A stretch of 64,000 nt of DNA, taken from positions 1,302,001 to 1,366,000 of the forward strand of contig NZ_CP155551.1 in the NCBI RefSeq assembly GCF_039679125.1, written 5' to 3'. The translations under genes and the position numbers were made by a program. The notes beneath the pieces were generated by a model. The model saw only the letters and a program-made list of their open reading frames with translations. It made no database searches and was not told where the DNA came from. This document shows, piece after piece, positions 24,724-33,951 of the stretch (the stretch's first letter is position 1; the number at the start of each line of letters is the position of its first letter). This DNA is from Blastococcus sp. HT6-4 (GTDB taxonomy: Bacteria > Actinomycetota > Actinomycetes > Mycobacteriales > Geodermatophilaceae).

Positions 24724-25902
24724 ATGCGCACCAAGCTCCACACCGTCGCCGCGGCCAGCGCCGCGGTCGTCGTCCTCGCCTCCTGCTCCTCCGGCGACGG
24801 CGGGAGCGGCGGCACCGCCGCCTCCGGCGAGCTGACCGGTGAGGGCACCGGCGAGTCCTGCACCATCGAGGCCGAGGTGCCCATCGGGGCCGTGCTCAGC
24901 CTGACCGGCGCCGCGGCCAGCTACGGCGAGTCGCAGCAGCGCGGCCTGGAGCTCGCGGCCGAGGAGCTGGCCGAGACCGACGGCGTCACCTACGACCTGA
25001 CCATCGAGGACGACCAGACCGACCCGCGGCAGGCCATCACGCTGTTCGACCAGTTCGTCCAGGAGGACGTCAGCCTCATCATCGGGCCCACGCTGTCGAA
25101 CGCGGCCGTGCAGGCCGACCCGATCGCCCAGGACGCGGGCGTGCCGGTGCTCGGCATCTCCAACACCGCCGCCGGGGTCACCGACATCGGCGATTACATC
25201 TTCCGCAACTCGCTGACCGAGCAGGCGGTCATCCCGCAGACCGTCGCGGCCGCCACCGAGGAGTTCGGGCTCGAGAACGTCGTCGTCATGTACAGCAACG
25301 ACGACGCGTTCACCGAGTCCGGCTACGAGGCCTTCGCCGCCGCGCTGGAGGAGGAGGGGGTCGAGATCAGCGAGACGATCACCTTCTCGAAGACCGACAC
25401 CGACTTCCGGGCGCTGCTCACCCAGGCGCAGGCGAGCGACCCCGACGCGCTGGTCGTCTCCGCGCTCATCGAGGCCGCGGTCCCGCTCGTGACCCAGGCC
25501 CGTGAGATGGGCATCGAGGTGCCGATCATCGGCGGCAACGGGTTCAACAACCCGCAGCTGATGGCCGACGCCGGCGAGGCCGCCGAGGGCGTCGTCGTCG
25601 GCGCCGCCTGGAACTCCTCCTCCGACAACCCGGAGAACCAGGCGTTCCTCGCCGCCTACGAGGAGAAGTACGGCGCCCAGCCCGACCAGTTCGCCGCCCA
25701 GGCCTACACCGGTCTGAAGCTGGTCGACCGGGCCGTCCGCGCCAACTGCGCCGCCGACCACGAGAGCATCCAGCAGGCCCTCGGCGAGCTGGAGGACGTC
25801 CCGACCGTGCTCGGTGAGTTCTCCATCGACGAGAACCGGGACGCCGAGCACCCGGCCGTCGTGCAGGTCGTCGAGGACGGTTCGTTCACCGTCCTGCAGT
25901 GA
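24724..25902 (+). CDS. branched-chain-amino-acid-type ABC importer binding lipoprotein
   Basis: A 392-residue binding protein of the LivJ/K family. The signal peptide ends in lipobox VLASC (Cys near residue 21), then a Gly/Ser-rich linker. The mature domain has the family segments VPIGAVLSLTGAAASYGE, LIIGPTLSNAAVQADPIA and NTAAGVTDIGDYIFRNS. AGGGAGAACC precedes the ATG. Ligand could be a branched-chain amino acid, another amino acid, an amide or urea. Gene order binding protein-LivH-LivMG-LivF follows, but a strong hairpin separates this gene from the rest, likely setting a higher level of the binding protein. Confidence 0.88.
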   Translation: MRTKLHTVAAASAAVVVLASCSSGDGGSGGTAASGELTGEGTGESCTIEAEVPIGAVLSLTGAAASYGESQQRGLELAAEELAETDGVTYDLTIEDDQTDPRQAITLFDQFVQEDVSLIIGPTLSNAAVQADPIAQDAGVPVLGISNTAAGVTDIGDYIFRNSLTEQAVIPQTVAAATEEFGLENVVVMYSNDDAFTESGYEAFAAALEEEGVEISETITFSKTDTDFRALLTQAQASDPDALVVSALIEAAVPLVTQAREMGIEVPIIGGNGFNNPQLMADAGEAAEGVVVGAAWNSSSDNPENQAFLAAYEEKYGAQPDQFAAQAYTGLKLVDRAVRANCAADHESIQQALGELEDVPTVLGEFSIDENRDAEHPAVVQVVEDGSFTVLQ

Positions 25903-25940
25903 TCCGGCACGCCCCTCCGACCGGAGGGGTGGCACGCCCT

Positions 25941-25972
25941 CCGGGGGCCCGGTCCGCGGACCGGGCCCCCGG
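25941..25972. terminator. 32-base palindrome after the Liv-type binding protein gene
   Basis: CCGGGGGCCCGGTCC followed by GC and GGACCGGGCCCCCGG: a perfect palindrome that folds into a very stable hairpin 38 bases after the stop. It lies inside the operon, so it is best read as an attenuating terminator or RNA-stabilising hairpin that raises the binding protein over the permeases. Confidence 0.75.
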
Positions 25973-26021
25973 TCGGGCGTCGGCTACCGTGCCCGCACCC
26001 ACGACGAGAACAGGCGACGCT

Positions 26022-26897
26022 GTGCAGCAGCTCCTCAACGGCATCTTCATCGGCTCGATCTACGCGTTGTTCGCCATCGGCTTCACGCTGGTCTTCGGCA
26101 TCCTGGACCGGCTCAACCTGGCCCACCCGGCGGTCTTCGCCGCCTCGGCCTTCGTCGGGATCGAGCTGGTCGAGCGGGTCGGGCTCTCCCTCTGGGCGGC
26201 GCTGCCGATCGTCTTCGTCGTCGGTGCGCTGCTCGGGCTGGTCATCGAGCGGGTCGCGTTCCGGCCGCTGAAGGGCCGGGCCGACGCGCACTTCGCGGGG
26301 CTGATCTCCTCGATCGCCCTGGCCGGGATGCTCATCGCCGTCCTGCAGTGGCGGTACGGCCCCGACACCCGCCGCTTCCCGCCCGGCTCGTTCCCCGACA
26401 CGCGCTACGAGGTCGCCGGCGCCCAGGTGACACTGGTGCAGCTGGTGATCCTCGCGATCTCCCTCGCCCTCATGGTGGGCCTGACCTACATGGTCACCAG
26501 GACCCGGCTGGGCCGCGGCATGCGGGCCGTGGCCGAGAACCCCACGGCGGCCCGCGTGCTCGGGGTGAACGTCGACCGCATCACCGCCGTCACCTTCGCG
26601 ATCTCCTCGGCGCTGGGCGCCGTCGCCGGCGTCCTGTTCGCCATCAACGTGAACACCGCCCAGCTCGGCATGGGCTCGGCGATCGAGCTCAAGGGCCTGG
26701 CCGTGATCATCGTCGGCGGCATGGGCTCGCTGCCCGGCGCGCTCATCGGCGGCCTGGTGCTCGGCCTGGCCGAGGTGTTCGCCGTCCAGTACATCGGCTC
26801 GTCGTGGCGGGACGTCATCGCCTTCGGCCTGCTGTTCATCATCCTCCTGCTGCGCCCGCAGGGCCTGCTCGGCGCCCGGAAGGTCAGGGAGGTCTGA
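26022..26897 (+). CDS. livH: branched-chain-amino-acid-type ABC permease LivH
   Basis: A 291-residue permease with about eight helices, starting directly with QQLLNGIFIGSIYALFAIG, the usual LivH N-terminus. The RAVAENPTAARVLGVNVDR stretch is the cytoplasmic coupling loop. GTG at 26022. The stop overlaps the next ATG by one base (TGATG). Confidence 0.93.
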   Translation: MQQLLNGIFIGSIYALFAIGFTLVFGILDRLNLAHPAVFAASAFVGIELVERVGLSLWAALPIVFVVGALLGLVIERVAFRPLKGRADAHFAGLISSIALAGMLIAVLQWRYGPDTRRFPPGSFPDTRYEVAGAQVTLVQLVILAISLALMVGLTYMVTRTRLGRGMRAVAENPTAARVLGVNVDRITAVTFAISSALGAVAGVLFAINVNTAQLGMGSAIELKGLAVIIVGGMGSLPGALIGGLVLGLAEVFAVQYIGSSWRDVIAFGLLFIILLLRPQGLLGARKVREV

Positions 26898-28711
26898 TGC
26901 TGGACCAGTACGCGACGACGCTCACCTTCATCGCCCTCGGGGCGATCTTCGCCTACTCGTTCTACGCGGTGCTGATCGCCGGCCAGCTGAGCCTGGGCCA
27001 GGCCGGCTTCGCCTCCCTGGCGGCGTTCTCCGGGGCCTACCTGGCACCCGACCGGGCCGACGTCGGGGAGATCCCGGCGCTGCTGGTCGCGGTGGCGATC
27101 GGCATGGCGGTCGGGGCGCTCGCCGCCGTGCTGCTGGGCCTGCCGACGATGCACCTGCGCGGGGTCTTCCTGGCCATCGCCACCCTCGGTTTCGCCGAAG
27201 CGGTGCGGGTCGTCCTGCTCAACCAGGCGTGGACCGGCGGCGCCCAGGGGCTCGGCGTGCCCCGCATCCTGACCGTCGGCATGGCCTGGTTCGCCCTGGC
27301 ACTGGTGGCGTACTGGTTCTGGCGGATGGGCCGCTCCCGGTACGGACGGGCGCTGGAGGCCATCCGGGAGGACGAGCTCGCGGCCCGCTCCATGGGCATC
27401 GACGTGGGCCGGCACCGGCTCGCCGCCTTCATCACCGCCGGCGCGGTGGCCGGCCTCTACGGCGTGCTGTTCGCCTACTACGTGCGGCTGATCGCGCCGA
27501 ACGACTTCGACTTCGTGGCGGCGGTGGAAGGGCTCGTCACCGCGGTCGTCGGCGGCTCGACGATGTTCCTCGGACCCATCCTGGGCAGCGGGTTCCAGAC
27601 GATGGTCCCCGAGATCCAGCGGGCGGTCGGGGTCGAGGCGGGCTGGATCCGGCCGTTCCTCGCCAGCCTGCTGCTGCTCGTCGTCATCCTCTTCCTGCCC
27701 GGCGGTCTGGCCAGCCTCATCCCGCGCCGCACCCGCATGCCCTCGGGCACCGACGACGACGCGGCCGCCGGCCTCGCCGACCGTCGCCACCCGACGGCCG
27801 GTGACCCGGTGATCACCCTCTCCAGGCTCGGCAAGGAGTACGGCGGGGTGCACGCCGTCCGCGGGGTGGACCTGGAGATCCGGGCCGGCGAGGTCGTCGG
27901 CCTGATCGGCCCCAACGGCGCGGGCAAGACCACCCTGGTCAACATGATCAGCGGCCTGGTGCCGCCCAGCTCGGGCAGCGCCACCGTCCTCGGGACGACG
28001 ATCGGGCGGACGCCCGTGCACAAGATCGCGGCCGCGGGCGTCAGCCGCACCTTCCAGCACTCCAAGCTGTTCAACCGGCTGTCGGCGCTGGAGAACGTGC
28101 TGGTCGGCGCCCACCTGGTCAGCCGCCCGACGTTCCTGCGCCGCCTGCTCTGGCTGCCCTCGGCCCGGCGCGACGAGCGGGCCGCCCTCGAGCAGGCCGC
28201 CCGGTGCCTGGACCGGGTGGGGCTGGCCGACCTGGCCGGCAACCGCGCCGAGTCCCTGTCCTACGGCGACCAGCGGCGGCTGGAGATCGCCCGGGCACTG
28301 GCGTCGGACCCGTCGCTGCTGATCCTGGACGAGCCGGCCGCCGGCATGAACCACGTCGAGGCCGCGAAGCTGTCGGAGCTCATCACCTCGCTGGCCCGGG
28401 ACGGGCTGACGATCCTCTTCATCGAGCACAACGTCGGCATGGTCCTGGAGACCTGCAGCCGCGTGGTCGTGCTCAACTTCGGCGAGGTCATCGCCAGCGG
28501 CACGCCGGCGGAGATCGCCGCCGACCCCGCCGTCATCGAGGCCTACCTCGGGTCCGACGACGACGCCGACGGCTCCCTCGCCGCGGGCACCGCCGTCGAC
28601 CCGACCGCGGGCAGCCCCGACGGCACGCCGCCGGACGCCGTCCTCAACGCGCAGCCCTCCGCGGCGGGGACCCTGGAGACGCCGGACACGACCCCGAGGA
28701 ACCCGACATGA
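26897..28711 (+). CDS. livM-livG: fused LivM permease and LivG ATPase
   Basis: A 604-residue fusion. Residues 1-285 are a LivM permease (AGQLSLGQAGFASLAAF near the start, RSMGIDVGRHRL coupling loop, ending FLPGGLASLIPRR). A linker of about 25 residues leads into a LivG ATPase with Walker A GPNGAGKTT near residue 340, the LSYGDQRR signature and LLILDEPAAGMN. The last 50 residues are a disordered Asp/Pro/Thr-rich tail. Such fusions occur in some actinobacteria and proteobacteria and fix permease:ATPase stoichiometry. Overlaps livH by one base and livF by 4 bases (ATGA). Confidence 0.92.
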   Translation: MLDQYATTLTFIALGAIFAYSFYAVLIAGQLSLGQAGFASLAAFSGAYLAPDRADVGEIPALLVAVAIGMAVGALAAVLLGLPTMHLRGVFLAIATLGFAEAVRVVLLNQAWTGGAQGLGVPRILTVGMAWFALALVAYWFWRMGRSRYGRALEAIREDELAARSMGIDVGRHRLAAFITAGAVAGLYGVLFAYYVRLIAPNDFDFVAAVEGLVTAVVGGSTMFLGPILGSGFQTMVPEIQRAVGVEAGWIRPFLASLLLLVVILFLPGGLASLIPRRTRMPSGTDDDAAAGLADRRHPTAGDPVITLSRLGKEYGGVHAVRGVDLEIRAGEVVGLIGPNGAGKTTLVNMISGLVPPSSGSATVLGTTIGRTPVHKIAAAGVSRTFQHSKLFNRLSALENVLVGAHLVSRPTFLRRLLWLPSARRDERAALEQAARCLDRVGLADLAGNRAESLSYGDQRRLEIARALASDPSLLILDEPAAGMNHVEAAKLSELITSLARDGLTILFIEHNVGMVLETCSRVVVLNFGEVIASGTPAEIAADPAVIEAYLGSDDDADGSLAAGTAVDPTAGSPDGTPPDAVLNAQPSAAGTLETPDTTPRNPT

Positions 28712-29460
28712 GCGAGCCCATCCTCCGCGTGGAGGACCTGCGCGTCAGCTACGGGCGCGTCGAGGCCGTCCGCGGCGTGAGCTTCGCCGTCGAGCCGGGC
28801 GCGCTCGTGACGCTGGTGGGCGCCAACGGCGCCGGCAAGTCCTCGGTCATCAACGCCGTCGCCGGCCTGGTGCGCCCCTCCGGTGGCCGGATCACCTTCG
28901 CCGGGAAGGACATCACCCGGACGCCGTCGCACAAGCTGGTCGGGCAGGGGCTGGTGCAGGTGCCGGAGGGCCGGCAGATCCTCGCCACGCTCACCATCGA
29001 GGAGAACCTCCGGATGGGGACGTGGCACACCGGCAGCGGCGCCCAGGGCGCGATCGACGGGATGTACGACCGCTTCCCGGTGCTGGCCGAGCGGCGGGCG
29101 CTCCCGGCCGGGGCGCTGTCGGGTGGGGAGCAGCAGATGCTCGCCATCGCCCGGGCGCTCGTGGCCCGGCCCACGGTGATGCTCATGGACGAGCCGTCGA
29201 TGGGCTTGGCGCCCAAGATCGTCGACGAGGTGTTCCGCGTCATCGAGGAGATCCGGGCCTCGGGGACGACGGTGGTGCTCGTGGAGCAGAACGCCCGGCG
29301 GGCCCTGCGCGCGGCCGACCACGGGTACGTGCTGCAGAGCGGGGAGATCGTGCACTCCGGCCGGGCCGCCGAGCTGCTCGCCGACGAGCGGATCGTGCAG
29401 GCCTACCTGGGCGTCGAGGGCGGGGGCGGCGACCGCGCCGGGAGCGCCGGGGCGCTCTAG
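28708..29460 (+). CDS. livF: branched-chain-amino-acid-type ABC ATPase LivF
   Basis: A 250-residue ATPase with Walker A GANGAGKS, the LivF-typical QVPEGRQILATLTIEENL, signature LSGGEQQM and Walker B LMDEPSMGLAP. It forms the ATPase pair with the LivG half of the fusion. The stop is TAG (29458-29460); the frame beyond it does not look coding, so it is a true stop despite the UAG-reading tRNA-Sec in this genome. Ten bases to the HIT gene. Confidence 0.94.
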   Translation: MSEPILRVEDLRVSYGRVEAVRGVSFAVEPGALVTLVGANGAGKSSVINAVAGLVRPSGGRITFAGKDITRTPSHKLVGQGLVQVPEGRQILATLTIEENLRMGTWHTGSGAQGAIDGMYDRFPVLAERRALPAGALSGGEQQMLAIARALVARPTVMLMDEPSMGLAPKIVDEVFRVIEEIRASGTTVVLVEQNARRALRAADHGYVLQSGEIVHSGRAAELLADERIVQAYLGVEGGGGDRAGSAGAL

Positions 29461-29470
29461 GGTCGGGTCC

Positions 29471-29830
29471 GTGAGCGACTGCCTGTTCTGCCGCATGGTC
29501 GCCGGGGAGATCCCCGCCGACGTCGTCCACCGAACCGACCGCGTGCTGGCCTTCCGCGACATCAACCCCCAGGCGCCGACCCACGTGCTGGTCATCCCGG
29601 CGGAGCACCACCGCAACATCGGCGCGCTGGCGGCGGCGGACCCGGGGCTGCTCGGCGAGGTCGTGGCCGCGGCCCACGCCGTGGCGGTGGCTGAGCGCCT
29701 GGTCACCGGGGACGGCAACGAGCCGGGCTACCGCCTCGTCACCAACACCGGGCCGCAGGCCGGCCAATCGGTGGACCACGTCCACCTGCACGTGCTCGGT
29801 GGGCGCGGCCTCGGCTGGCCGCCCGGCTGA
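29471..29830 (+). CDS. HIT family nucleotide-binding protein
   Basis: A 119-residue protein of the HINT branch. Catalytic triad motif HVHLHVLGG with His103, His105 and His107, and the N-terminal CLFCRMVAGEIPA, a usual zinc-associated segment. These enzymes hydrolyse AMP-lysine or other nucleoside phosphoramidates. GTG start 10 bases after livF. In other actinobacteria a HIT gene often lies between rsmE and phoH; here the two importer loci have been placed between rsmE and this gene. Confidence 0.92.
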   Translation: MSDCLFCRMVAGEIPADVVHRTDRVLAFRDINPQAPTHVLVIPAEHHRNIGALAAADPGLLGEVVAAAHAVAVAERLVTGDGNEPGYRLVTNTGPQAGQSVDHVHLHVLGGRGLGWPPG

Positions 29831-29881
29831 GCCGGCCGGGGCGTCCGTGCGGGCGGCGGAGCGGGCTGACAAGGTGAGGCC

Positions 29882-30709
29882 ATGCCGACGAACGACAGCG
29901 CAGCGCCCCTCCGGATCGAGCGCGACGGCGACGTCGCCGTCGTGGTCCTGGACAACCCGCCGCTGAACCTCTTCGACGCGGCGGCGTTCGACGCGATGGA
30001 GACGGTGGCCGGCGAGCTGATCGCCCTGACCGACCCGTCCCGGCCCGACCGCGCGCGGGCGGTGCTGGTCGAAGCGCGCGGCAAGGTGGTCTCCGGCGGC
30101 GTCGACGTCACGTACTTCCGCGACATCGCCGAGGGGCCGGAGCCGGCGCGGCGCGGCGCTGAGCTGTGGGCCCGGCTGCTGACGGTGGCCAACACCTTCG
30201 AGGACCTGCCGGTGCCGACCGTCTTCGCCGCCCACGGCCTCTGCCTGACCGCCGCCTTCGAGCTGGCGCTGTCCTGCGACATCCTGCTGGCCGCGGAGAA
30301 GGCGTCCTTCGGCCTGGTCGAGATCGTCGTCGGCCTCACCCCGTCGATGGGCGGACCGCAGCGGCTGGCCGAGCGGGCCGGGCCGGCGCGGGCCAAGGAG
30401 CTGATCTACACGGGCGAGCGCTACCCGGCCGCCGTCCTCGAGCGGTGGAACGTCGTCAACCGGGTGCTGCCCGACGACGGGTTCGCCGAGGCGGCCCGCG
30501 AGTACGTCCATCGGGTCGCGGCGGGGCCGACCGTGGCGCACGCCGCCACCAAGCGGCTGGCCACCGTCGCCGTCCGGGACGGGGCACGGGCGGCCGATGC
30601 CCTGGTGCCGGAGATCTCGGGCCCGCTGTTCGCCACCGACGACCTGCGCGGGGCGGTGGCCTCGTTCCTCGGCGAGGGCCCGGGGAAGGCGACGTACTCC
30701 GGTCGCTGA
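29882..30709 (+). CDS. enoyl-CoA hydratase/isomerase family protein
   Basis: A 275-residue crotonase-fold protein with VLDNPPLNLFD near residue 20, VSGGVDVTYF near 62 and AAHGLCLTAAFELALSCD near 115. The first oxyanion-hole segment departs from the usual FxAGAD pattern, and the classic catalytic glutamates are not evident, so the reaction is open. ATG at 29882 with AAGGTGAGG upstream. It is unrelated in detail to the crotonase-fold gene at 10972. Confidence 0.78.
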   Translation: MPTNDSAAPLRIERDGDVAVVVLDNPPLNLFDAAAFDAMETVAGELIALTDPSRPDRARAVLVEARGKVVSGGVDVTYFRDIAEGPEPARRGAELWARLLTVANTFEDLPVPTVFAAHGLCLTAAFELALSCDILLAAEKASFGLVEIVVGLTPSMGGPQRLAERAGPARAKELIYTGERYPAAVLERWNVVNRVLPDDGFAEAAREYVHRVAAGPTVAHAATKRLATVAVRDGARAADALVPEISGPLFATDDLRGAVASFLGEGPGKATYSGR

Positions 30710-30769
30710 CCTCACGCGGGCGACCGGGGATTCGGGGGGCCGGACGCGGGTAGCATCGGGCGGTCCCCA

Positions 30770-31966
30770 GTGCGATCCCCGCACATCGCCGTCGCAGGAA
30801 GGCAGGGTCGAGGGTTCTTGCCCGACACCTCCCCGAACGTCCCCGTGCCCGGTGCCCCCACGTCGCGTGAGGCCTCGGCACAGGCCGCCGCGGCGGATGG
30901 CGCACTCGCCGGTCCGTCCACTCCGTTCACCGGCCCGGGAGAACCCGTCCGGGCCACCATCACCGTTCCCGACAGCGTCCCCATGGTCGCCCTGCTGGGC
31001 TCGGCCGACGAGCTGCTCCGCCTGGTCGAGGCCGAGGTCGACGCCGACGTGCACGTGCGCGGCAACGAGATCGCCGTCACCGGGCAGCCGGCCGCCAACG
31101 CGTTCACGGTCCGGGTGTTCGACGAGCTCATCGCGCTGATCGGCACCGGCCAGCAGCTGCGGCCCGACTCGGTCCGCCGCGTCATCGCCATGCTCAGGGC
31201 GGGCGGCTCCGAGCGCCCGGCGGACGTGCTGAGCCTGGACATCATCAGCCGCCGCGGCCGCACCATCCGGCCCAAGACGCTGAACCAGAAGCGCTACGTC
31301 GACGCCATCGACTCGCACACGGTCGTCTTCGGCATCGGCCCGGCCGGTACCGGCAAGACGTACCTGGCCATGGCGAAGGCGGTGCAGGCGCTCACCACCA
31401 AGCAGGTCAACCGGATCATCCTGACCCGGCCGGCGGTCGAGGCGGGGGAGCGCCTGGGCTACCTGCCCGGCACCCTGTCGGAGAAGATCGACCCCTACCT
31501 GCGGCCGCTGTACGACGCACTGCACGACATGGTCGACCCCGAATCCATTCCGCGCCTGATGGCGTCGGGAACGATCGAGGTCGCCCCGCTGGCGTACATG
31601 CGGGGCAGGACCCTCAACGACGCGTTCGTCATCCTCGACGAGGCGCAGAACACCACGGCCGAGCAGATGAAGATGTTCCTCACCCGGCTCGGCTTCGGCT
31701 CGAAGATCGTGGTCACCGGTGACGTCACGCAGGTCGACCTGCCCGGTGGCGCGCAGAGCGGCCTGAAGATCGTGCGCGAGATCCTCGACGGCATTGAGGA
31801 CGTCCACTTCAGCAACCTGACCAGCTCCGACGTGGTCCGGCACCGCCTGGTCGGCGACATCGTCGACGCCTACGAGCGGTGGGACGCCACCCGGCAGCCC
31901 GCCACGACCCGTCCGGCCGCCGGCGCGCCGACGCGGACCTCGCGACCGCGCCGGCAGGGGAGCTGA
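30770..31966 (+). CDS. phoH: PhoH family ATPase
   Basis: A PhoH-like protein of about 380-398 residues with a C-terminal RNA-helicase-like ATPase domain: Walker A GPAGTGKT near residue 193, [17 protein letters not shown] and Walker B VILDEAQN. The preceding 60 residues resemble a KH-like RNA-binding segment. Starts are uncertain: GTG 30770 lies only about 15 bases after a TAGCAT -10-like box, and TTG 30818 would drop 16 residues. Next to ybeY, as in most actinobacteria, suggesting a role in RNA or ribosome quality control. Five bases to ybeY. Confidence 0.9.
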   Translation: MRSPHIAVAGRQGRGFLPDTSPNVPVPGAPTSREASAQAAAADGALAGPSTPFTGPGEPVRATITVPDSVPMVALLGSADELLRLVEAEVDADVHVRGNEIAVTGQPAANAFTVRVFDELIALIGTGQQLRPDSVRRVIAMLRAGGSERPADVLSLDIISRRGRTIRPKTLNQKRYVDAIDSHTVVFGIGPAGTGKTYLAMAKAVQALTTKQVNRIILTRPAVEAGERLGYLPGTLSEKIDPYLRPLYDALHDMVDPESIPRLMASGTIEVAPLAYMRGRTLNDAFVILDEAQNTTAEQMKMFLTRLGFGSKIVVTGDVTQVDLPGGAQSGLKIVREILDGIEDVHFSNLTSSDVVRHRLVGDIVDAYERWDATRQPATTRPAAGAPTRTSRPRRQGS

Positions 31967-31971
31967 CCGGC

Positions 31972-32514
31972 GTGCCCGTCGAGGTGTCCAACGAGTCGGA
32001 GATCGCCGTCGACGAGGCCGAGCTGGCGGGCATCTGCCGGTTCGTCCTCGGGGAGATGAAGGTCAACCCGATGGCGGAGCTGTCGGTGCTCTGCGTCGAC
32101 GTCGAGTACATGAGCAGCCTGCACGAGCGCTGGATGGGCGAGAAGGGCCCCACCGACGTGCTCGCCTTCCCCATGGACGAGTTCGACACCGGCCGGCCCG
32201 ACGACCCCGAGCCCGGCCCCGCGCTGCTCGGTGACATCGTGCTGTGCCCGGCGGTCGCCGTCCGGCAGGCCCGGGCCGCCGGCCACTCGATGGACGACGA
32301 GCTGGTGCTGCTGGCCACCCACGGGGTGCTGCACCTGCTCGGCTACGACCACATGGAGCCCGACGAGGAGAAGGAGATGTTCGGTCTCCAGTCGACGCTC
32401 ATCGACGCCTGGCGCGCGGCTCCGCGGGAGCCGGTGACCGGCGCCGCGGTGACGGCCCCGCCGCGCGGGCGGGCGACCGGGTCGACCTCGGGTCAGGAGA
32501 CCGGTTCCCGATGA
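31972..32514 (+). CDS. ybeY: endoribonuclease YbeY (rRNA maturation factor)
   Basis: A 180-residue metalloenzyme with the zinc motif [20 protein letters not shown] (three histidines). It matures the 16S rRNA 3' end and helps ribosome quality control. The extra 25 residues at the C-terminus are Gly/Thr/Arg-rich and probably disordered. GTG start 5 bases after phoH. Its TGA overlaps the ATG of a 28-codon linker frame that leads to corC. Confidence 0.95.
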   Translation: MPVEVSNESEIAVDEAELAGICRFVLGEMKVNPMAELSVLCVDVEYMSSLHERWMGEKGPTDVLAFPMDEFDTGRPDDPEPGPALLGDIVLCPAVAVRQARAAGHSMDDELVLLATHGVLHLLGYDHMEPDEEKEMFGLQSTLIDAWRAAPREPVTGAAVTAPPRGRATGSTSGQETGSR

Positions 32515-32597
32515 CCTCCGCGAAGGCGACGGGCGAGCGAGCATCGCAGCGAGCGCCAGCGAGCGAGGAGCGGAACGAGTCCGGAGCCGAGCAATGA
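32511..32597 (+). repeat. 28-codon linker mini-ORF made of a dispersed repeat (copy 1)
   Basis: Opens with ATG overlapping the ybeY stop (ATGA) and closes with TGA overlapping the corC start (ATGA). It thus passes ribosomes from one gene to the next without a gap. The peptide ends ASEERNESGAEQ. The DNA word GCGAGCGAGGAGCGG followed by a GAG-N3-CCGGAG-type stretch recurs in the linker at 43719-43829. Probably a dispersed intergenic repeat rather than a functional peptide. Confidence 0.65.
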
Positions 32598-33946
32598 CCT
32601 CCGGCGCGATCGTCTCGCTGGTGATCGCCGTCTGCCTGGTTCCGCTCGCCGGCCTGTTCGGCGCCATGGAGGCCGCGCTGCAGCGCGTGTCCAAGGCGCG
32701 GGTGGAGGAGCTGCGCCGCGACGGCGTGAAGCGGGCAGCGGCGCTCGAGGAGGTGGTCGCCGAGCGGGCGCGGCACGTCTCGCTGCTCCTGCTGCTGCGG
32801 ATCGTCTGCGAGATGGTCTCCGCGGTCATCGTGGCCCTGCTGTTCTTCGACCTGTGGGACAGCACGCTCCAGGCGGTCCTGGCCGCAGCGGGTGTCATGA
32901 CCGTGGTGAGCTACGTCCTGGTCGGCGTGGGCCCGCGCACCCTCGGGCGGCAGCACGCCTACGGCACGGCGCTGGCCACCGCGGGCCTGGTCCGGCTGCT
33001 CGGCCGCGTCCTCGGCCCGGTGGCCACCCTGCTGATCCTGGTGGGCAACGCCATCACGCCGGGGCGCGGCTTCCGCGACGGCCCGTTCTCCTCCGAGGTG
33101 GAGCTGCGCGAGCTGGTCGACATGGCCGAGGAGCGCGGCGTCGTCGAATCCGGCGAGCGGAACATGATCCACTCCGTCTTCGAGCTCGGTGACACGATCG
33201 CCCGCGAGGTCATGGTGCCGCGCACCGACGTCGTCTGGATAGAGCGCACCAAGACCGTGCGTCAGGCGCTCGCCCTCGCCCTGCGCAGCGGTTTCAGCCG
33301 GATCCCGGTCATCGGCGAGAACGTCGACGACGTCGTCGGGGTGGTCTACCTCAAGGACCTCGTCCGCCGGTCGCAGCACAGCGGCGACCAGCGCGGTCCG
33401 CGGGTCGAGGAGCTGATGCGCACCCCGACGTTCGTGCCGGAGTCCAAGCCGGTCGACGAGCTGCTCCGGGACATGCAGGCGCAGCGCATCCACATCGCGA
33501 TCGTGGTCGACGAGTACGGCGGCTTCGCCGGGCTGGTCACCATCGAGGACATCCTGGAGGAGATCGTCGGCGAGATCGCCGACGAGCACGACGCCTTCCA
33601 GCGGCCGGAGGTCGAGCAGCTCGACGACGGCTCGATGCGGATCACCGCCCGGCTCCCGGTGCAGGACCTGGCGCCGCTGTTCGGCGTCGAACTGCAGGAG
33701 ACCGACGACGTGGAGACCGTGGGCGGGCTGCTCGCCCGTGAGCTGGGCCGGGTGCCGATCGAGGGGGCCTCGGCCGAGTTCGGCGGTCTGCGGCTGGTCG
33801 CCGAGAGCACCGGCGGGCGCCGCAACCGGATCGACACCCTGCTGGTCTGCCGGCTGCCCGATCCGTCGGCGGACGGCGAGGACGCCGGCGACGAGCAGCA
33901 GTCGGGGGCCACCCGCGCGGAGATGCCGGCCGTCGTGGAAGGCTGA
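32594..33946 (+). CDS. CNNM/CorC-HlyC family transporter with CBS domains
   Basis: A 450-residue membrane protein. Four hydrophobic segments in residues 1-150 form the DUF21/CNNM domain, two CBS motifs span about 200-330 (including MVPRTDVVWIE, FSRIPVIGEN and HIAIVVDEYGGFAGLVTIEDILEEIVG), and a CorC_HlyC domain ends near 425. The family is linked to magnesium or cobalt efflux and tolerance. The N-terminal half differs from typical members in lacking the usual PK[TS] motif at the end of DUF21 (it reads GPRTLGRQHA), so transport activity is less certain. In the conserved phoH-ybeY-corC-era order. Confidence 0.88.
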   Translation: MTSGAIVSLVIAVCLVPLAGLFGAMEAALQRVSKARVEELRRDGVKRAAALEEVVAERARHVSLLLLLRIVCEMVSAVIVALLFFDLWDSTLQAVLAAAGVMTVVSYVLVGVGPRTLGRQHAYGTALATAGLVRLLGRVLGPVATLLILVGNAITPGRGFRDGPFSSEVELRELVDMAEERGVVESGERNMIHSVFELGDTIAREVMVPRTDVVWIERTKTVRQALALALRSGFSRIPVIGENVDDVVGVVYLKDLVRRSQHSGDQRGPRVEELMRTPTFVPESKPVDELLRDMQAQRIHIAIVVDEYGGFAGLVTIEDILEEIVGEIADEHDAFQRPEVEQLDDGSMRITARLPVQDLAPLFGVELQETDDVETVGGLLARELGRVPIEGASAEFGGLRLVAESTGGRRNRIDTLLVCRLPDPSADGEDAGDEQQSGATRAEMPAVVEG

Positions 33947-33951
33947 CGGCC

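Noticed and set aside
29458-29480. UAG readthrough of livF into downstream sequence
   Set aside because: The livF product has normal length, the frame after TAG is not coding-like, and the HIT gene with its own start occupies the region in another frame.
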